A stretch of 64,000 nucleotides of DNA from Microglena sp. YARC (GCA_022414725.1 JAJSRW010001615.1:1-64000); one strand, 5' to 3'; numbered from the stretch's first letter, positions 50,886 to 62,170 are shown. Notes: generated from the letters alone by a model not told the origin. Made by a program: numbers and translations.

Positions 50886-50940
50886 ATGCATCCCAGCGAG
50901 CAGGAAGGGAGGAAACCCCACATACTCCTAGGCCTGACAG
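50886..50940 (+). CDS. PPCDC exon 1
   Basis: ATG then [17 protein letters not shown] plus the first base of Gly19. ILLGLTG is the first strand and loop of the flavin-binding fold. Donor GTGCGC. The phase-1 join to exon 2 gives GLTGSVAAIK, exactly the family motif, which supports both the start and the junction. Confidence 0.85.
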
Positions 50941-51004
50941 GTGCGCACTTAGACTTACACTTACATTTACACTTACACACACACTTACACTTACACACAC
51001 ACAC

Positions 51005-51046
<42 letters not shown>

Positions 51047-51171
51047 ACACATGAACACACATGCTGACAGGCAAACACGCAGACACACATAGACATGCAC
51101 ATTTAAACGTGCACACAAACATGCACACATGCAGACTCTCACAGACATGCACACAGGCACACACAGGCATG

Positions 51172-51229
<58 letters not shown>

Positions 51230-54200
51230 CACACACACTACACATACACAGACATGCACACATGCAAACATGCACATGCACACATGTACACACACAGGCA
51301 TGCACATGCACACAAGCAAGCAGGCATACATGCACACATGCAAAGAGGCATACATGCACATGCAAACGTGCACACACACATATGTACACATGCAAACGTG
51401 CAAACTTACAGACATACACATATGCACATGTAAACATGCACACACGCACACATGTACACATGCACATGTACACATGCAAACATGCACACATGGATACACA
51501 AACGTGCCCACACACATGCACATGTACACACGCACACATGCAAACACGCACATGCACACATGCAAACACGCAGACATGCACACATGCACACACGCAGACA
51601 CGTACATACATACACATGTGAGTGTGCACACACGCACACATGCACACTTACAGACACAGACGTGCACACTTGCACATGTAAGTATGCAAGCATGTACGCA
51701 CCCACACGCATGCACACATGCAAACATGCAGGCAGTCATACATGCAGACACACAGGCATGCACACACGCAGACATGCACACATGCAAACATGCAGGCATG
51801 CACGCACATATACATGCACACATGCACATGCAGCCATGCACACATGCTGACATTTAGACATGCACACTTGCAAACACACAGACATGCAAACACGCATACA
51901 TGCACACATTCACACATGCGCACATGCACAGGCATGCGTACATGCACACACACAGACATGCACACATGCACACACACATGTATGCACACATGCACACACG
52001 CAGGCATGCATACATTCACACATGCACACATGCACATGTACTCTTGCACACATACACACACATGCATGCATACATTCACACAAGCACACATGCACTTGTG
52101 CAGGCATGCACACAGGCTCACATGCATAAACGCACACAAGTGCATATGCACCCCCCACTCATCCATCCACCCCCCATTTGCAGTGATCTGGACCCCCCCC
52201 CCCCCCCCCCCCCCACCACCACCACCACCACACACACACACGCACACATATACACGCACACATTAACAAACACACACATTCTCCACCCTCCCACCCACCC
52301 TCCCACCCCAATGATCAGGTAGTGTAGCAGCCATCAAGACCCCCCTCATAGTTCACGAGCTTCAAAAGCTTGGTGTGGTGAAGATCGTCGCAACCAACAG
52401 CGCCAAGCACTTTTTGGGCGAGCAGCTGCAAAACCAGATCCCCCCTAGTGCTCGTCCTATTTTGGGGGTAGGTGGGTAGGGGGTGGGGGGTGGGGTGGGT
52501 TAGGGTTGGGGCACACATGAGAAATGTTGCAACCAACAGTGCCAAACACGTTTTGAGCGAGCAACTGCAAAACCAGATCCCCCCCTAGTGCTCGTCCTAT
52601 TTTGGGGGTATGTGGATGGGGGTGGGGTTGTGGGGTGGGTGGGTGGGAGTCAGGTTGTGGGGTGGGTTGTGGTTGGGGTGGAGTTGTAGGGTGGGGTGGT
52701 GTGGGTTAGGGATGGGGGGGGGGGTATGAAATGTTGCAACCAGCAGTGCCAAACACGTTGTTGTGTATGCCGAAGTACCATGCAAAATTAAAAATATGTG
52801 TCTAACCAACGTTTTTAGATTTTAATTAACTTTTTATAAGTTTTCGAAGATAAGTTAATTCAAATCCCATGAACTAACTTTTTACCTTTAACTAAGCAAG
52901 ACTAACGCCATGAACTAACTGCCGGAGTACACCAAAGTTGTTGTGATCTGGGGTTGGGGTCGTGGGGTTGGGGTGTGGGGTGGGTGGTGTGGATTTGGGG
53001 TTGTGGGGTGGGTGGTGTCGGGTTGTGGGGTGTGGGGTGGGTGGTGTGGATTTGGGGTTGTGGGGTGGGTGGTGTCGGGTTGTGGGGTGTGGGGTGGGTG
53101 GTGTGGGGGTTTCAAACAGCGCCAAACACTTGTTTCGTGAGCAGCTTTACAACCAGATCCCCACTGTTTGTTAGTCCTATTTTGCAGGTAAGTGGCCGGG
53201 GCTGGGGGTGGGGGTGTGAATGGTTTTGGGTATGTTTGGGTGTGTGGATGGGTGTGGGTAAGTGTGTAGGTATGGGAGTGTGCGTGTGTGTGTGTGTGGG
53301 GGGGGGAGTGTGTGTGTAGGTATATGATTGCGTGTGTGGGAGGGTGTGGGAGTGTGCATGTATGCACGTGTCTGTGTGGGCAAGGTGGCGTGTGTATGGT
53401 GTGTGTGTGGGGTGGGGCATGTGTGGGTGTGTGTGTGTGGTTCTGTGTCGTTAGGGTGTGGTCAGGGTGGAGTTGTGGGGTGACGGTGCAAGTGTATGCA
53501 AGTGTGTGGGCAGGGTGGGGGGTGGGGTGGGGGGTGGGGGCATGTGTGGGTGGGTGGGTGTGGGTATGTATGTCCCCCCCCCCCCCCCCCCCATCCCCTC
53601 CTCCCCCCTCCGACCCCTCCACCCCCTTCACCCCCTCCACCCCCTCCACCCCCTCCATCCCTCCACCCCCCACCCCACCCACCCCCCACCCCCACCCCCC
53701 CCCTCCACCCCTCCATCCTCTACCCACAATCGAACCGCCCCTCGCGCTCACAAACACACTCTTCCACTATACAAACTGGACAAAGCACGAGTAACCCATC
53801 CCCACCCCCCAGACCCACCCCCAGCCTTACCCCCACCCACACTGCACCACCACATGCACATGACAAGGACACGTGGTGCAAGTGGCTGGAGGTGGGAGTG
53901 CCCCCACCCCACCCCCACTGCGCCACCACCACCATGACTACCACCATCACCCCCACCACCGCCGCCACCACCATCGCCACCACCTTTACCGCCACCACAT
54001 GCATAGGATGCAGACGAGTGGCGCAAATGACAGGCTGTCAGAAACGAGGTTTTACACGTAGAGTTTGTCCACCCCACTCCTACCACCACCACGACTAGTA
54101 CCATCACTACCGCCTCCTTGTCCACGACCACATGCACTGGAAGAGGATGAGTAGCGCAAATGGCAGGTGGTTGGAGAGGAGGTTGTTCACATAGAGTTTG

Positions 54201-55397
54201 TCCACCCCACCCCTACCACCACCACGACTAGTACCATCACTACCGCCTCCTTGTCCACGACCACATGCACTGGAAGAGGATGAGTTGCGCAAATGGCAGG
54301 TGGTTGGAGAGGAGGTTGTTCACATAGAGTTTGTCCACCCCACCCCTACCACCACCACGACTAGTACCATCACTACCGCCTCCTTGTCCACGACCACATG
54401 CACTGGAAGAGGATGAGTAGCGCAAATGGCAGGTGGTTGGAGAGGAGGTTGTTCACATAGAGTTTGTCCACCCACCCCTACCACCACACGACTAGTACCA
54501 TCACTACCGCCTCCTTGTCCACGACCACATGCACTGGAAGAGGATGAGTAGCGCAAATGGCAGGTGGTTGGAGAGGAGGTTGTTCACACAGAGTTTGTCC
54601 CCCCCCCCCCTCCCCCCCTCCCTCCTCCATCTCCCCCTCCTCTCCCCCTCCTCCCCACCATCTTCCCCCTCCTCCTCCTCCTCCTCCCCACCATCCTCCT
54701 CCCTCCTCCGCCCGGCCTTGTGCTCATAAACCATAAACCCTGAATCATAGAACCCTACACCCTACAAACTAAACCCTACACCCATACAAACAGGACGAGG
54801 ACGAGTGGCGCACCCTCCTCCTCCCCCCCCCACCCCCCACCCTCTACCCTCTCCACCCCTCTACCCTCTCCCCCACCTCCCCACCTCCTCCCCCCTCCTT
54901 CCTTCCCCCCACCCCTCCCCCAACCCACTCCCTCTGCACCACCACATGCACACAGGACGAGGACGAGTGGCTTAAGTGGCAGGCGGTGGGAGAGGAGCTT
55001 CCCCTCTTCCCTCTTCCCCGTCCTCCCCCTCCTTCCCCTCCTCCACCAAACACCCCATACCCCTTAGCCCCCCTCCCCCCCCTCTCTCCCATCTCCTCTC
55101 CTCCTCCTCCTTCCCCTCTCCACCAACTCCCCCCCCCCCCCCTCCCCCTCCTCCCACTCCACCATCCTCCCTCCTCCTCCCCCCAACACCCCATATCCTG
55201 TAGCCCCCCCCCCCCCCCCTCCTCCCTCCTCCCTCTCCCCCCCCCCCCCCCAACACACCCATACCCCTCCCCATCCCTTTTCTCCTCTCCCATCTCCTCT
55301 CCTCCTCCCCCCCCCTCTCTCCACCATATTCCTCCTCCTCCCCTCCTCCTCTCCCCAATCCCACCCATACCCCCCTCTTCACCCCCAATAACCCATA

Positions 55398-55429
<32 letters not shown>

Positions 55430-58400
55430 CTCCCCCCCCTCCTCCCCCCCCCTCAGGGTTCATAAACCCTAAACCATACAAACAGGACGAGGACGAGTGC
55501 GCAAGTGGCAGGTGGTGGGAGAGGCGGTTGTTCATATGGAGTTGTGCCCCCCACCATTACCCCCCCCCCCCCCCCCCCTCCACTGCACCACACCACCACC
55601 ACCACCACCATCACGCACCACCATGACTACCATCATCACCACCACCATAGGACGAAGACGAGTGGCGCAAGTGGCAGGTGGTGGGAGACAAGGTTGTTCA
55701 CATAGAGTTGTGCCCCTCCCCCCCCACCCCCCCCCCCCCCACCACCACCACCACTGCACCATCACCATCAGAACTACTACCACCACCACCACCACCGTCA
55801 CCACTACCATCACCACCACCACGACTAACCCCCAGACCCGCCCCACCCCTACCCCAAAGCCCAGGCCCGCCTCCACCCCTACCCAACCCCCACTGCACCA
55901 CCACCACCACGACTACCACCATCACCGCCACTACCGTCACCACCACCTTTCCCACCACAACATGCACACAAGACGAGTATGAGTTGCCCAAGTGGCAGGC
56001 GGTGGGTGAGGAGGTTGCTTACATAGAGTTGTGTCTCCCCCACCCTTACCCCAACCCCCACTTCACCACCCCACAACTACCACCACGACCGCCACCACCA
56101 CCGCCACTACAATCGCCACCGCCACCTTTTACCACAACCACAACCTTTACCACCACCAAATGCACAAAGTGAGGATAAGAGGCGCAAGTGGCAGGCGGTG
56201 GGAGAGGAGCTCCCCTCCTCCCCACAACCCCACAACCCCGCATCTCCCTACCCACCATCATCCCCTCCTGTCCTTCCCTCTCTCCTTCCCCCCCCCCCCC
56301 CCCCCTCCCCTCCTCCCCCACAACCCCTCAACCCCCGATCTTCCCTCCCCCCATACCAACAGGACGAGGACGAGCGGCACAAGCGGCAGTTGGTGGGATA
56401 TAAGGTTGTTCACATATAGTTGTGTCCCCACACCCTTACCCCAACCCCACTGCACCACCACCACGCGACTACCACCATCACCACCACCACCACCGCCGCC
56501 ACCACCACCACCACTACCACCACCACCACCCACCTTTACTACCACACATGCACACAGACAAGGACTAGTGGCGCAAGTGGCATGCGGTGGGAGAGGAGGT
56601 TGTTCATGTAGAGTTGACCTGCCCCCTCTCCTCCCCCCCCTCTACCCTCTCCATTCTCTCCACCACCTCCACCCCTCATCCCCATCCTTCACCCTCCTCC
56701 ATTCCAACCTCCCAACCCCCTCTACCCCCTCCTCCCCCCTCCCCTCTCCTCCCTCCCCCCCCCCCCCCCCCTCCCCTCTACCCTCTCCATTCTCTCCACC
56801 ACCTCCATCCCTCATCCCCATCCTTCACCCTCCTCCACTCCAACCTCCCAACCCCCTCCTCCCCTACCCTCTCCTCCCTCCCCCCCCCCATCTACCCTCG
56901 TCCACCCCTCCTCCCCTCCTCCCCTTCCCCAACCCCTACCCCAACTCCCAAACCCGCCCCCGCCCCACCCCCACTGCATCACCACATGCACACAAGATGA
57001 AGACAAGTAGAGGAAGTGGCAGGGATGGGAGAGAGGGAGGAGGGGGGAGCTCCTCTCCCCCCCCTCCCCCCCTCCCCCCCAACACCCAAATCCCCTACCC
57101 ACCATCTCCCCCCCAACACCCACCTCCCTCTCCTCCTCCCCCCCCCCTTTACCCCCATCTCCCCCCCACACCCACCTCCCTCTCCTCCTCCCCCCCCTTA
57201 CCCACCATCTCCCCCACACCCACCTCCCTCTCCTCCTCCCCCCCCTTACCCACCATCTCCCCCCCACACCCACCTCCCTCTCCTCCTCCCCCCCCCCTTA
57301 CCCACATCTCCCCCACACCCACCTCCCTCTCCTCCTCCCCCCCCCTTACCCACCATCTCCCCCCCACCCCACCTCCCTCTCCTCCTCCCCCCCCCCTTAC
57401 CCACCATCTCCCCCCCCACACCCACCTCCCTCTCCTCCCCCCCCCCCCCCCCCCCACCTTCCCCCTTCGTCCCCCTCCTACCTCTCCCCCTCCTCCCCCT
57501 CCTCCCCCCAACACCCCCTATCCCCCTATTCCCCCCTCCTCTCCCCCCTCCCTCTCCTCCTCCCCCTCTCCACCATCTTCCCCCTCCTCCCCTCCTCCTC
57601 CTCCCACACCATATTCCCCCTCCTCCCCCCCCCCCCCCCCCCCCAGCGCTCATAAACCCTAATCCCATACGAACAGGACGAGGATGAGTGGCGCAAGTGG
57701 CAATTGGTGGGAGACAATGCTGTTCATATAGAGTTGCGCAGCCCCCTCTCCTCCCCCCCCCCCCCCCTCCCCCTCTCTACCCTCTCAATTCACTCCAACC
57801 CCTCCTCCCTCCTCCCCCCCAACCCCCTTCTCCCCCTCCACCCCAACCCTTCCCAACCCCCAGATCCTCCCTCCCCCACTGCATCACCACATGCACACAT
57901 GACGAGGACGAGTGGCGCAAGTGGCAGGCGGTGGGAGACGAGGTTGTTCACATAGACTTGCGCAGCCCCCCTCTCCTTCCTCCCCCCCCCCCCCCCCCCC
58001 TCCCTCCACCCCCTCCACCCTCCTCCACCCCACCCCTTCTTACCCTTCCTCCTCCATCCCCCAACCCCCCACCCCTACCCAACCGCAACCCCAAGAGCCA
58101 CCCCCTCCCCCACCCCACTCCCACTGCACCACCACATGCACACAGGACAAAGACGAGTGGCGCAAGTGGAAGTGGCTCCCTCTCCCTCCCCCCTCCTCCC
58201 CATCCTTCCTCTCCTCCCTCCCAACCCCTCATCTCCCCCTCTCCCCCCCTCCTCTCCCTCCCCCCCCAACCCCCCAACCCCCAACCCCCCATCTCCTCTA
58301 CCCCCATGCACAGGGCGAGGACGAGTGGCGCAAGTGGCAGGCGGTGGGAGACGAAGTTGCCCATATATATTTTTGCCCCCCCCCCCCCCCCCACACACAC

Positions 58401-59294
58401 ACACCCCCTCCTCTCTCTCCCTCCTTCTCCTCCTCCCCCCCACCCCTCCTCCCCCCCTCCTCCCCCAACCACCCCAACCCCCCAACCCAACCCAACCCAC
58501 GACCCGCCCCCTCCCTCTACTCCCACCCCCACTGCACCACCACATGCACACAGGACGAGGAGGAGTGGCGCAAGTGGCAGGTCGGTGGGATGAGGTTGTT
58601 CACATAGAGTTGCGCCGCTGGGCCGATGTCCTTGTCATCGCTCCCCTGTCCGCCAACACTCTAGCCAAGATGGCGGCTGGCATGTGTGACAATCTGCTCA
58701 CTTGTATCGTGCGCGCTTGGGACTTCTCAGCTTACCCAATGCTGGTGAGTAGCTATCACAACCACCGCCTCAGTCATAACCACCACCACAGCCACAGCCA
58801 TCACCACAACTATCACCACCACCACCATCACCACCACCACAACTACCACCACCACCATAACTACCACCACAACTATCACCACCACCACCACCACCACCAT
58901 AACCACCACCAAAAGTAGCACCTCCTCCACCAACACTACCCCACCCCCCCCACCCCACCCCACCCACCCCACACACACACCACACACACCACCATACACA
59001 CACACACCACACACACACACCACCACTCACTCATACCAACACAAACATCGTAGGTTGCACCAGCCATGAACACCCTACTGAGGAACCATCCCTTCACCTC
59101 TCAACACCTCAACTATCACCACCAACAACAACACTACCACTACCCACCCACCCTACCCACCACCCACGCACACACACACACCAACACCAACACCAACACC
59201 AACACCATAGGTCGCACCAGCCATGAACACCCTAATGTGGGATAGTCCCTTCACCTCTCAGCACCTCAACGTTTTGAAGGGACTCGGCGTTACG
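50886..59294 (+). CDS. Phosphopantothenoylcysteine decarboxylase (HAL3/PPCDC), 3' incomplete
   Basis: Exons 50886-50940, 52319-52467, 58554-58744 and 59211-59294. PPCDC is an FMN enzyme of coenzyme A synthesis that decarboxylates 4'-phosphopantothenoylcysteine. Seen: [19 protein letters not shown] (flavoprotein start), [20 protein letters not shown] with the catalytic His, [17 protein letters not shown], and the substrate-recognition motif [12 protein letters not shown]. All are close to plant HAL3. The last part of the family, with the ACGD cysteine, was not found before 60 kb. Exon 3 is 191 bp where 192 would keep the frame, so the gene is frame-broken, mis-assembled or spliced differently. 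A very large intron 2 holds 19 copies of the 5' edge of exon 3. Confidence 0.88.
50941..52318. repeat. PPCDC intron 1: (CA)n and ACACATGCA repeats
   Basis: From 50960 to about 52150 nearly all sequence is CA dinucleotide or ACATGCACACATGCAAAC-like units, then polyC at 52193-52214 and CACCACCA. Long His/Thr/Cys open frames are products of the repeat. No regulatory feature recognised. Confidence 0.9.
52319..52467 (+). CDS. PPCDC exon 2
   Basis: 149 bp: [20 protein letters not shown], then [16 protein letters not shown] and a segment ending PILG. Acceptor GATCAG, donor GTAGGT, ends in phase 0. Copies of its 3' half with GT donors follow at about 52.52 and 53.11 kb. The last copy has an in-frame stop, so this copy is taken as real. 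Confidence 0.9.
52520..53190 (+). repeat. Copies of the PPCDC exon 2 donor edge
   Basis: GCAACCAACAGTGCCAAACAC, then AACCAGATCC and GCTCGTCCTATTTTGGGG with a GT donor at ~52520-52608; a short piece at ~52733; a third at ~53112-53190 with CCTATTTTGCAG|GTAAGT but an in-frame stop. Confidence 0.88.
53866..58380 (+). repeat. Nineteen copies of the PPCDC exon 3 acceptor edge
   Basis: ACGAGGACGAGTGGCGCAAG-type copies near 53866, 54005, 54142, 54278, 54407, 54537, 54792, 54955, 55487, 55652, 55972, 56172, 56362, 56561, 56996, 57676, 57900, 58144 and 58315. Most also keep GTTGTTCACATAGAGTTG, and many keep the acceptor ATGCACACAG. CCACCACC and CTCCCCC repeats fill the spaces. Long Pro-rich frames here are not genes. 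Confidence 0.93.
58554..58744 (+). CDS. PPCDC exon 3 (catalytic His), with one-base frame break
   Basis: Begins after CACACAG with GACGAGGAGGAGTGGCGC (DEEEWRKWQ). It then reads [19 protein letters not shown] in another frame, through to SAYPML, donor GTGAGT. The 19 upstream copies mostly read CAGGCGGTGGGAGACGAGG, but this exon has CAGGTCGGTGGGATGAGG, one base shorter. In frame 0 a TAG follows after 17 codons. Length 191 bp against an expected 192. This could be a real mutation or an assembly indel in GC-rich DNA. Confidence 0.85.
59053..59110 (+). repeat. Copy of the PPCDC exon 4 acceptor edge
   Basis: GTAG|GTTGCACCAGCCATGAAC, then CACCTCTCAACACCTCAAC, matching real exon 4 at 59211 but reading LLRNHP in place of LMWDSP and lacking a donor. 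Confidence 0.85.
59211..59294 (+). CDS. PPCDC exon 4 (PAMN motif)
   Basis: 84 bp, phase 0 at both ends: [20 protein letters not shown] then VLKGLGVT. Contains the conserved PAMNxxMW of PPCDC. Acceptor CCATAG, donor GTACGA. A partial copy of its 5' edge lies at 59053-59110 with LLR in place of LMW, so that copy is judged a decoy. Confidence 0.9.
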
Positions 59295-60030
59295 GTACGA
59301 CTTTTTCATGCTTGTATGTATGTATGTATGTACTAGTACGGTAGCCCGTGTGGCTGGTGGCCACACATACACACATCACCCCCACCCCAATCATAATAGG
59401 GTGACTGTGGGGCTGGGTTATACAATGGGCTACACATGTGTCCTCACCACCCCTCTCATAAACACAGTCATCATGTTTCCCCCACTTCAAATGCTGACGC
59501 ATCTGTTCCCCCCCCCCCCCCCCCCCCCCCCCCCTCCCTACACACCCCACACACACTCCACTCTGCCCAAACCTCGACCCACGCCACTCTCAAATTTGCC
59601 CCACCCCTTTAGGCGCCAACACACACGTACTTCCCTGCTTCTCTGTTCCCATTAATCTGTCCTCCACTCGGCCACTTTAGCAGTTGGGTTTAACAGAAGC
59701 GATTATGATGTTTCCAGCTGCGATCGAAACCGCGCAGACGTTAGGAAATGCTAAGACTTTTGGCAATTGCAAACGAACGTCTGCGCAGTTTCAGACTCAG
59801 CAAGAAACATCGGAATTGCGCGAGAGCAAAGCTGCTTACCTACAGCTTCCTCTTGGCGCAAAGATTCCATGCTGGGCGTGGAAGCTGTTTCCTGAAAGGT
59901 CTTCGTGCAGTCAACTCTGTCACGCACTCGCTACGGCTCAGCGCGTAGATACCCTTATCGTTGCAGGGTGGGAGTGGTGTGGTGTGGGGGGGGGGAGGCC
60001 TTTAAGAGGAGCACAAAAAAGAGTTGGATT
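59295..60030. other. Presumed PPCDC intron 4 and beyond; last exon not found
   Basis: Follows donor GTACGA. Holds short (TATG)n at 59318, polyC at 59503-59534 and a 117-codon frame at 59684-60037 without recognisable family. The expected ACGD-containing exon of PPCDC is not visible. Confidence 0.45.
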
Positions 60031-60033
60031 TCT

Positions 60034-60190
60034 TTAATGTGCACAGCAATCTCTGTCATAGCCCTCCACATCCAAGATGTCAGCAATGGCCTCACGCACT
60101 GTGTTGCAGTCCTTGGCGCAGAAGTATGGAGCGCAGAAGCATGGGGCACAGAAGTTATGATACTGACAGCGCAAAGCACATAAGTACTGA
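60034..60190 (-). CDS. Cys-rich C-terminal reading frame, identity uncertain
   Basis: Reading from about 60190 down: CALRCQYHNFCAPCFCAPYF, then CAKDCNTVREAIADILDVEG, YDRDCCAH and TAA at 60034. The CxC...C..C.NT..REAI..IL pattern is like the C-terminal half of a Tesmin/TSO1 CXC domain, but the cysteines partly come from a tandem TACTTCTGCGCC repeat. No upstream exon or start is seen. It could be the end of a gene, most of which was lost to repeats, or chance. Confidence 0.3.
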
Positions 60191-60305
60191 TGTGACGGTA
60201 TGTGATATGGTCACAAAATGATGAAACATGATGATATATGACGGTATATTATATGATAACGAAAACAATGATGATGAAAAGAATACACCGGTATGGTGAT
60301 CAAAA

Positions 60306-60510
60306 GTAGTCATGATTCTGCCTGGTGGGTCGTGGCATTAAGAGAGCCCTGTCTTACGGCGGTAAACAACGGGCTGCTACTTAACCTGGGCAGTGCTACC
60401 ACGGCGCTTGACTGCGACCACGCACACTAAAGCGCACCGTAGAGATTGAAGCCCAGCGCCTTCTTCAGTCGAAATGAACAACCATTGAACCATTCGCCAA
60501 ACCGGGACCA
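60306..60510 (-). mobile_element. tRNA-derived SINE, copy 4
   Basis: On the minus strand: head with A box TGGTTCAATGG and a worn B box (GGCTTCAATCTC), body with CAAGCGCCGTGGTAGCAC, and tail ending CACGACCCACCAGGCAG. An older, more diverged member. Confidence 0.7.
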
Positions 60511-60598
60511 ATTGGGGGGCAATTTAAGTCTAATTTAGCCAGATCCATGCGTCGCCATGCAGCGATGGAAGGGCCACACTTCGTCAGAAAAAACAGTG
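60508..60598. mobile_element. Fragment of hAT-like MITE, second subfamily
   Basis: Contains CATGCGTCGCCATGCAGCGA and ends AAAAAACAGTG. Only one half is present, between the SINE at 60306-60510 and the telomere-like repeats. Confidence 0.5.
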
Positions 60599-60607
60599 AA
60601 TCCTGTC

Positions 60608-60662
60608 TATGAATATACCCTAAACCCTAAAAACCCTAAAAACCCTAAACCTTAAACCCTTA
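60608..60662. repeat. Telomere-like CCCTAAA repeats, interstitial
   Basis: AACCCTAAAAACCCTAAAAA and CCCTAAACC variants, about six units. Similar single units occur near 34350 and 54735-54780. Consistent with plant-type TTTAGGG telomere sequence, but far too short to be a telomere. Confidence 0.55.
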
Positions 60663-60687
60663 AAACAAATGAATCCTTTCTATAACT

Positions 60688-60850
60688 GGGGACCAGCATA
60701 TCATTAGTGACCGGCATATCATACGATTTTCACCAAAGGCGAGTATGATATCATATGATATCAAATGAATTGCATCATATGATATTGTCTTCAAATGGCA
60801 ACTTTAGCCTAGTCAGACTGCCGGCATCATATAATATGGTATGATGACAT
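60688..60850. mobile_element. AT-rich MITE (family C), right end missing
   Basis: Left end GGGGACCAGCATATCATTAG with a short duplication of the end, then the family core (GCATCATATGATATTGTC, TTTAGCCTAGTCAGACTG). The right terminal repeat is absent where the LINE begins. Confidence 0.65.
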
Positions 60851-60878
60851 GACAGGTGTCTCATCGACTGATGCATGA

Positions 60879-61376
60879 AGTGGACTAAGGTGCCTTGCAT
60901 GGAACATCAGAGGACAACTCAGTGTTCTGAGCAGCTGCGGTGCAGCAATGAAAGTGGTGAGAAAACACGACATTTTATTGTTTTCACACACAGGGGTGCG
61001 TGGCCAGCTAGACACCCCCCACATTCCAGGTTTCAAATGCCTTTCTTGTGCCCCTCGCCCCAAGTTGAGCAAGGATGGGGGGGTCGCTATCTATGTCCGC
61101 ACTTGCCTAAATGCTACTTTAGTCCATGAGGCACCTGAATTAGGCATGGCATGGATTCGCATACATGGAACACACATTGGTGTGTGCTATATCCCACATG
61201 CTAACAGCTCATACTACAAACATGGTGACGACTGCATTAGTATAGAGGACCACTTCCTCACTCTAGGTAAAATCATTGGGAACTTCCAGGAAAAAGGCAA
61301 CGTTGTGGTGATGGGTGACTTCAACGCTCGGGTTGGTCTTGGTGTGGACAATGATGATACCGAGTTTAGGAGATGA
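60879..61376 (+). pseudogene. LINE endonuclease domain, N-terminal part
   Basis: The open frame begins after a TGA at 60876 and ends at TGA 61374. It holds WNIRGQL, DGGVAIYVR and VVMGDFNARVGLG, the metal-binding and catalytic parts of AP-endonuclease-like LINE proteins. The domain continues in another frame at 61531-61731 (SVIDYALA, FDHMPI), so at least one frameshift divides it. Confidence 0.88.
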
Positions 61377-61636
61377 ACCAGTATCCCAAACCAGTAGTAC
61401 AGCCCCCAACCAAACCATTCAACCGAGGTGTAGCATGGACACAGCTCCCCCCAATCGATTGGGGGGGCCCTACTCCAGCTATGTGTAGTAACTGGGTCTT
61501 ATCATCCTTAACGGTAGAACAGAAGGTGATATGCAAGGTGCACATACCTTCTTTGCAGATGGCATGGACAAGAAATCTGTCATTGATTATGCGCTAGCCG
61601 CCCCTAGTCTTCTCAACACCCCAGGAGTCAAGTTTA

Positions 61637-62170
61637 GTGTGGCTCCCAAGCATGACTGCCCTCTCAGGCCCGGGGGTGGAAAGTTTGACCACATGCCTAT
61701 CACCACTCCACATACCAGATGCTGCCCTTAGGCCTTCTCAAGGTACTATTAGTACACCTGCTGGTGGTAAACCTTCGCCCAAACTGAAATGGAAAGACAA
61801 CTATGTCCAGATGTATGCACACACAATTAAGCGTGATCCAGACGTTAACCGATTACTTGACAATGCACTCCATAGCTCATCTATGGAAGATTCAGAGAAG
61901 GGGATTGCTAGTGCTATTGAACTAGCCATAAGCAAATGCACACCATGTCACAAACCTGTAGCTAAGCGTAAGCACGGGCCCGTGAACGCATGGTATGATG
62001 ATGAATGCAATCGTGCTAGACAGGCAGCAAGCCAAGCAGAACATCAACATGGCTCTAGCTCTGACTTGGCTGGTTCTATGCACAAGGAGTACAAGAGGAT
62101 TCTCAGAAGAAAGAAGAGGAAGTGGCTAGAAACACGCATGGAGAACCTTCATAACGAATCTTCGGCATAA
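61637..62170 (+). pseudogene. LINE ORF segment between endonuclease and RT
   Basis: This frame reads PSPKLKWKDNYVQMYAHTIK, NALHSSSMEDSEKGIA, ARQAASQAEHQHGSSSDLAG and RRKKRKWLETRMENLH. It is the basic linker between endonuclease and RT that L1-type elements carry. It ends at a stop and the element resumes in the frame at 62193. Confidence 0.75.

Noticed and set aside
51129..52259. Long His/Thr/Ala and Cys/Val frames on both strands
   Set aside because: (CA)n and ACATGCA repeats of PPCDC intron 1.
56031..57662. A 543-codon Pro/Ser/Thr-rich frame
   Set aside because: It is C-rich simple repeat between decoy copies of PPCDC exon 3; the complementary strand is equally open as poly-Gly.
60608..60662. 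A telomere or chromosome end
   Set aside because: Only about six irregular CCCTAAA units, with a LINE and MITEs continuing on the far side.
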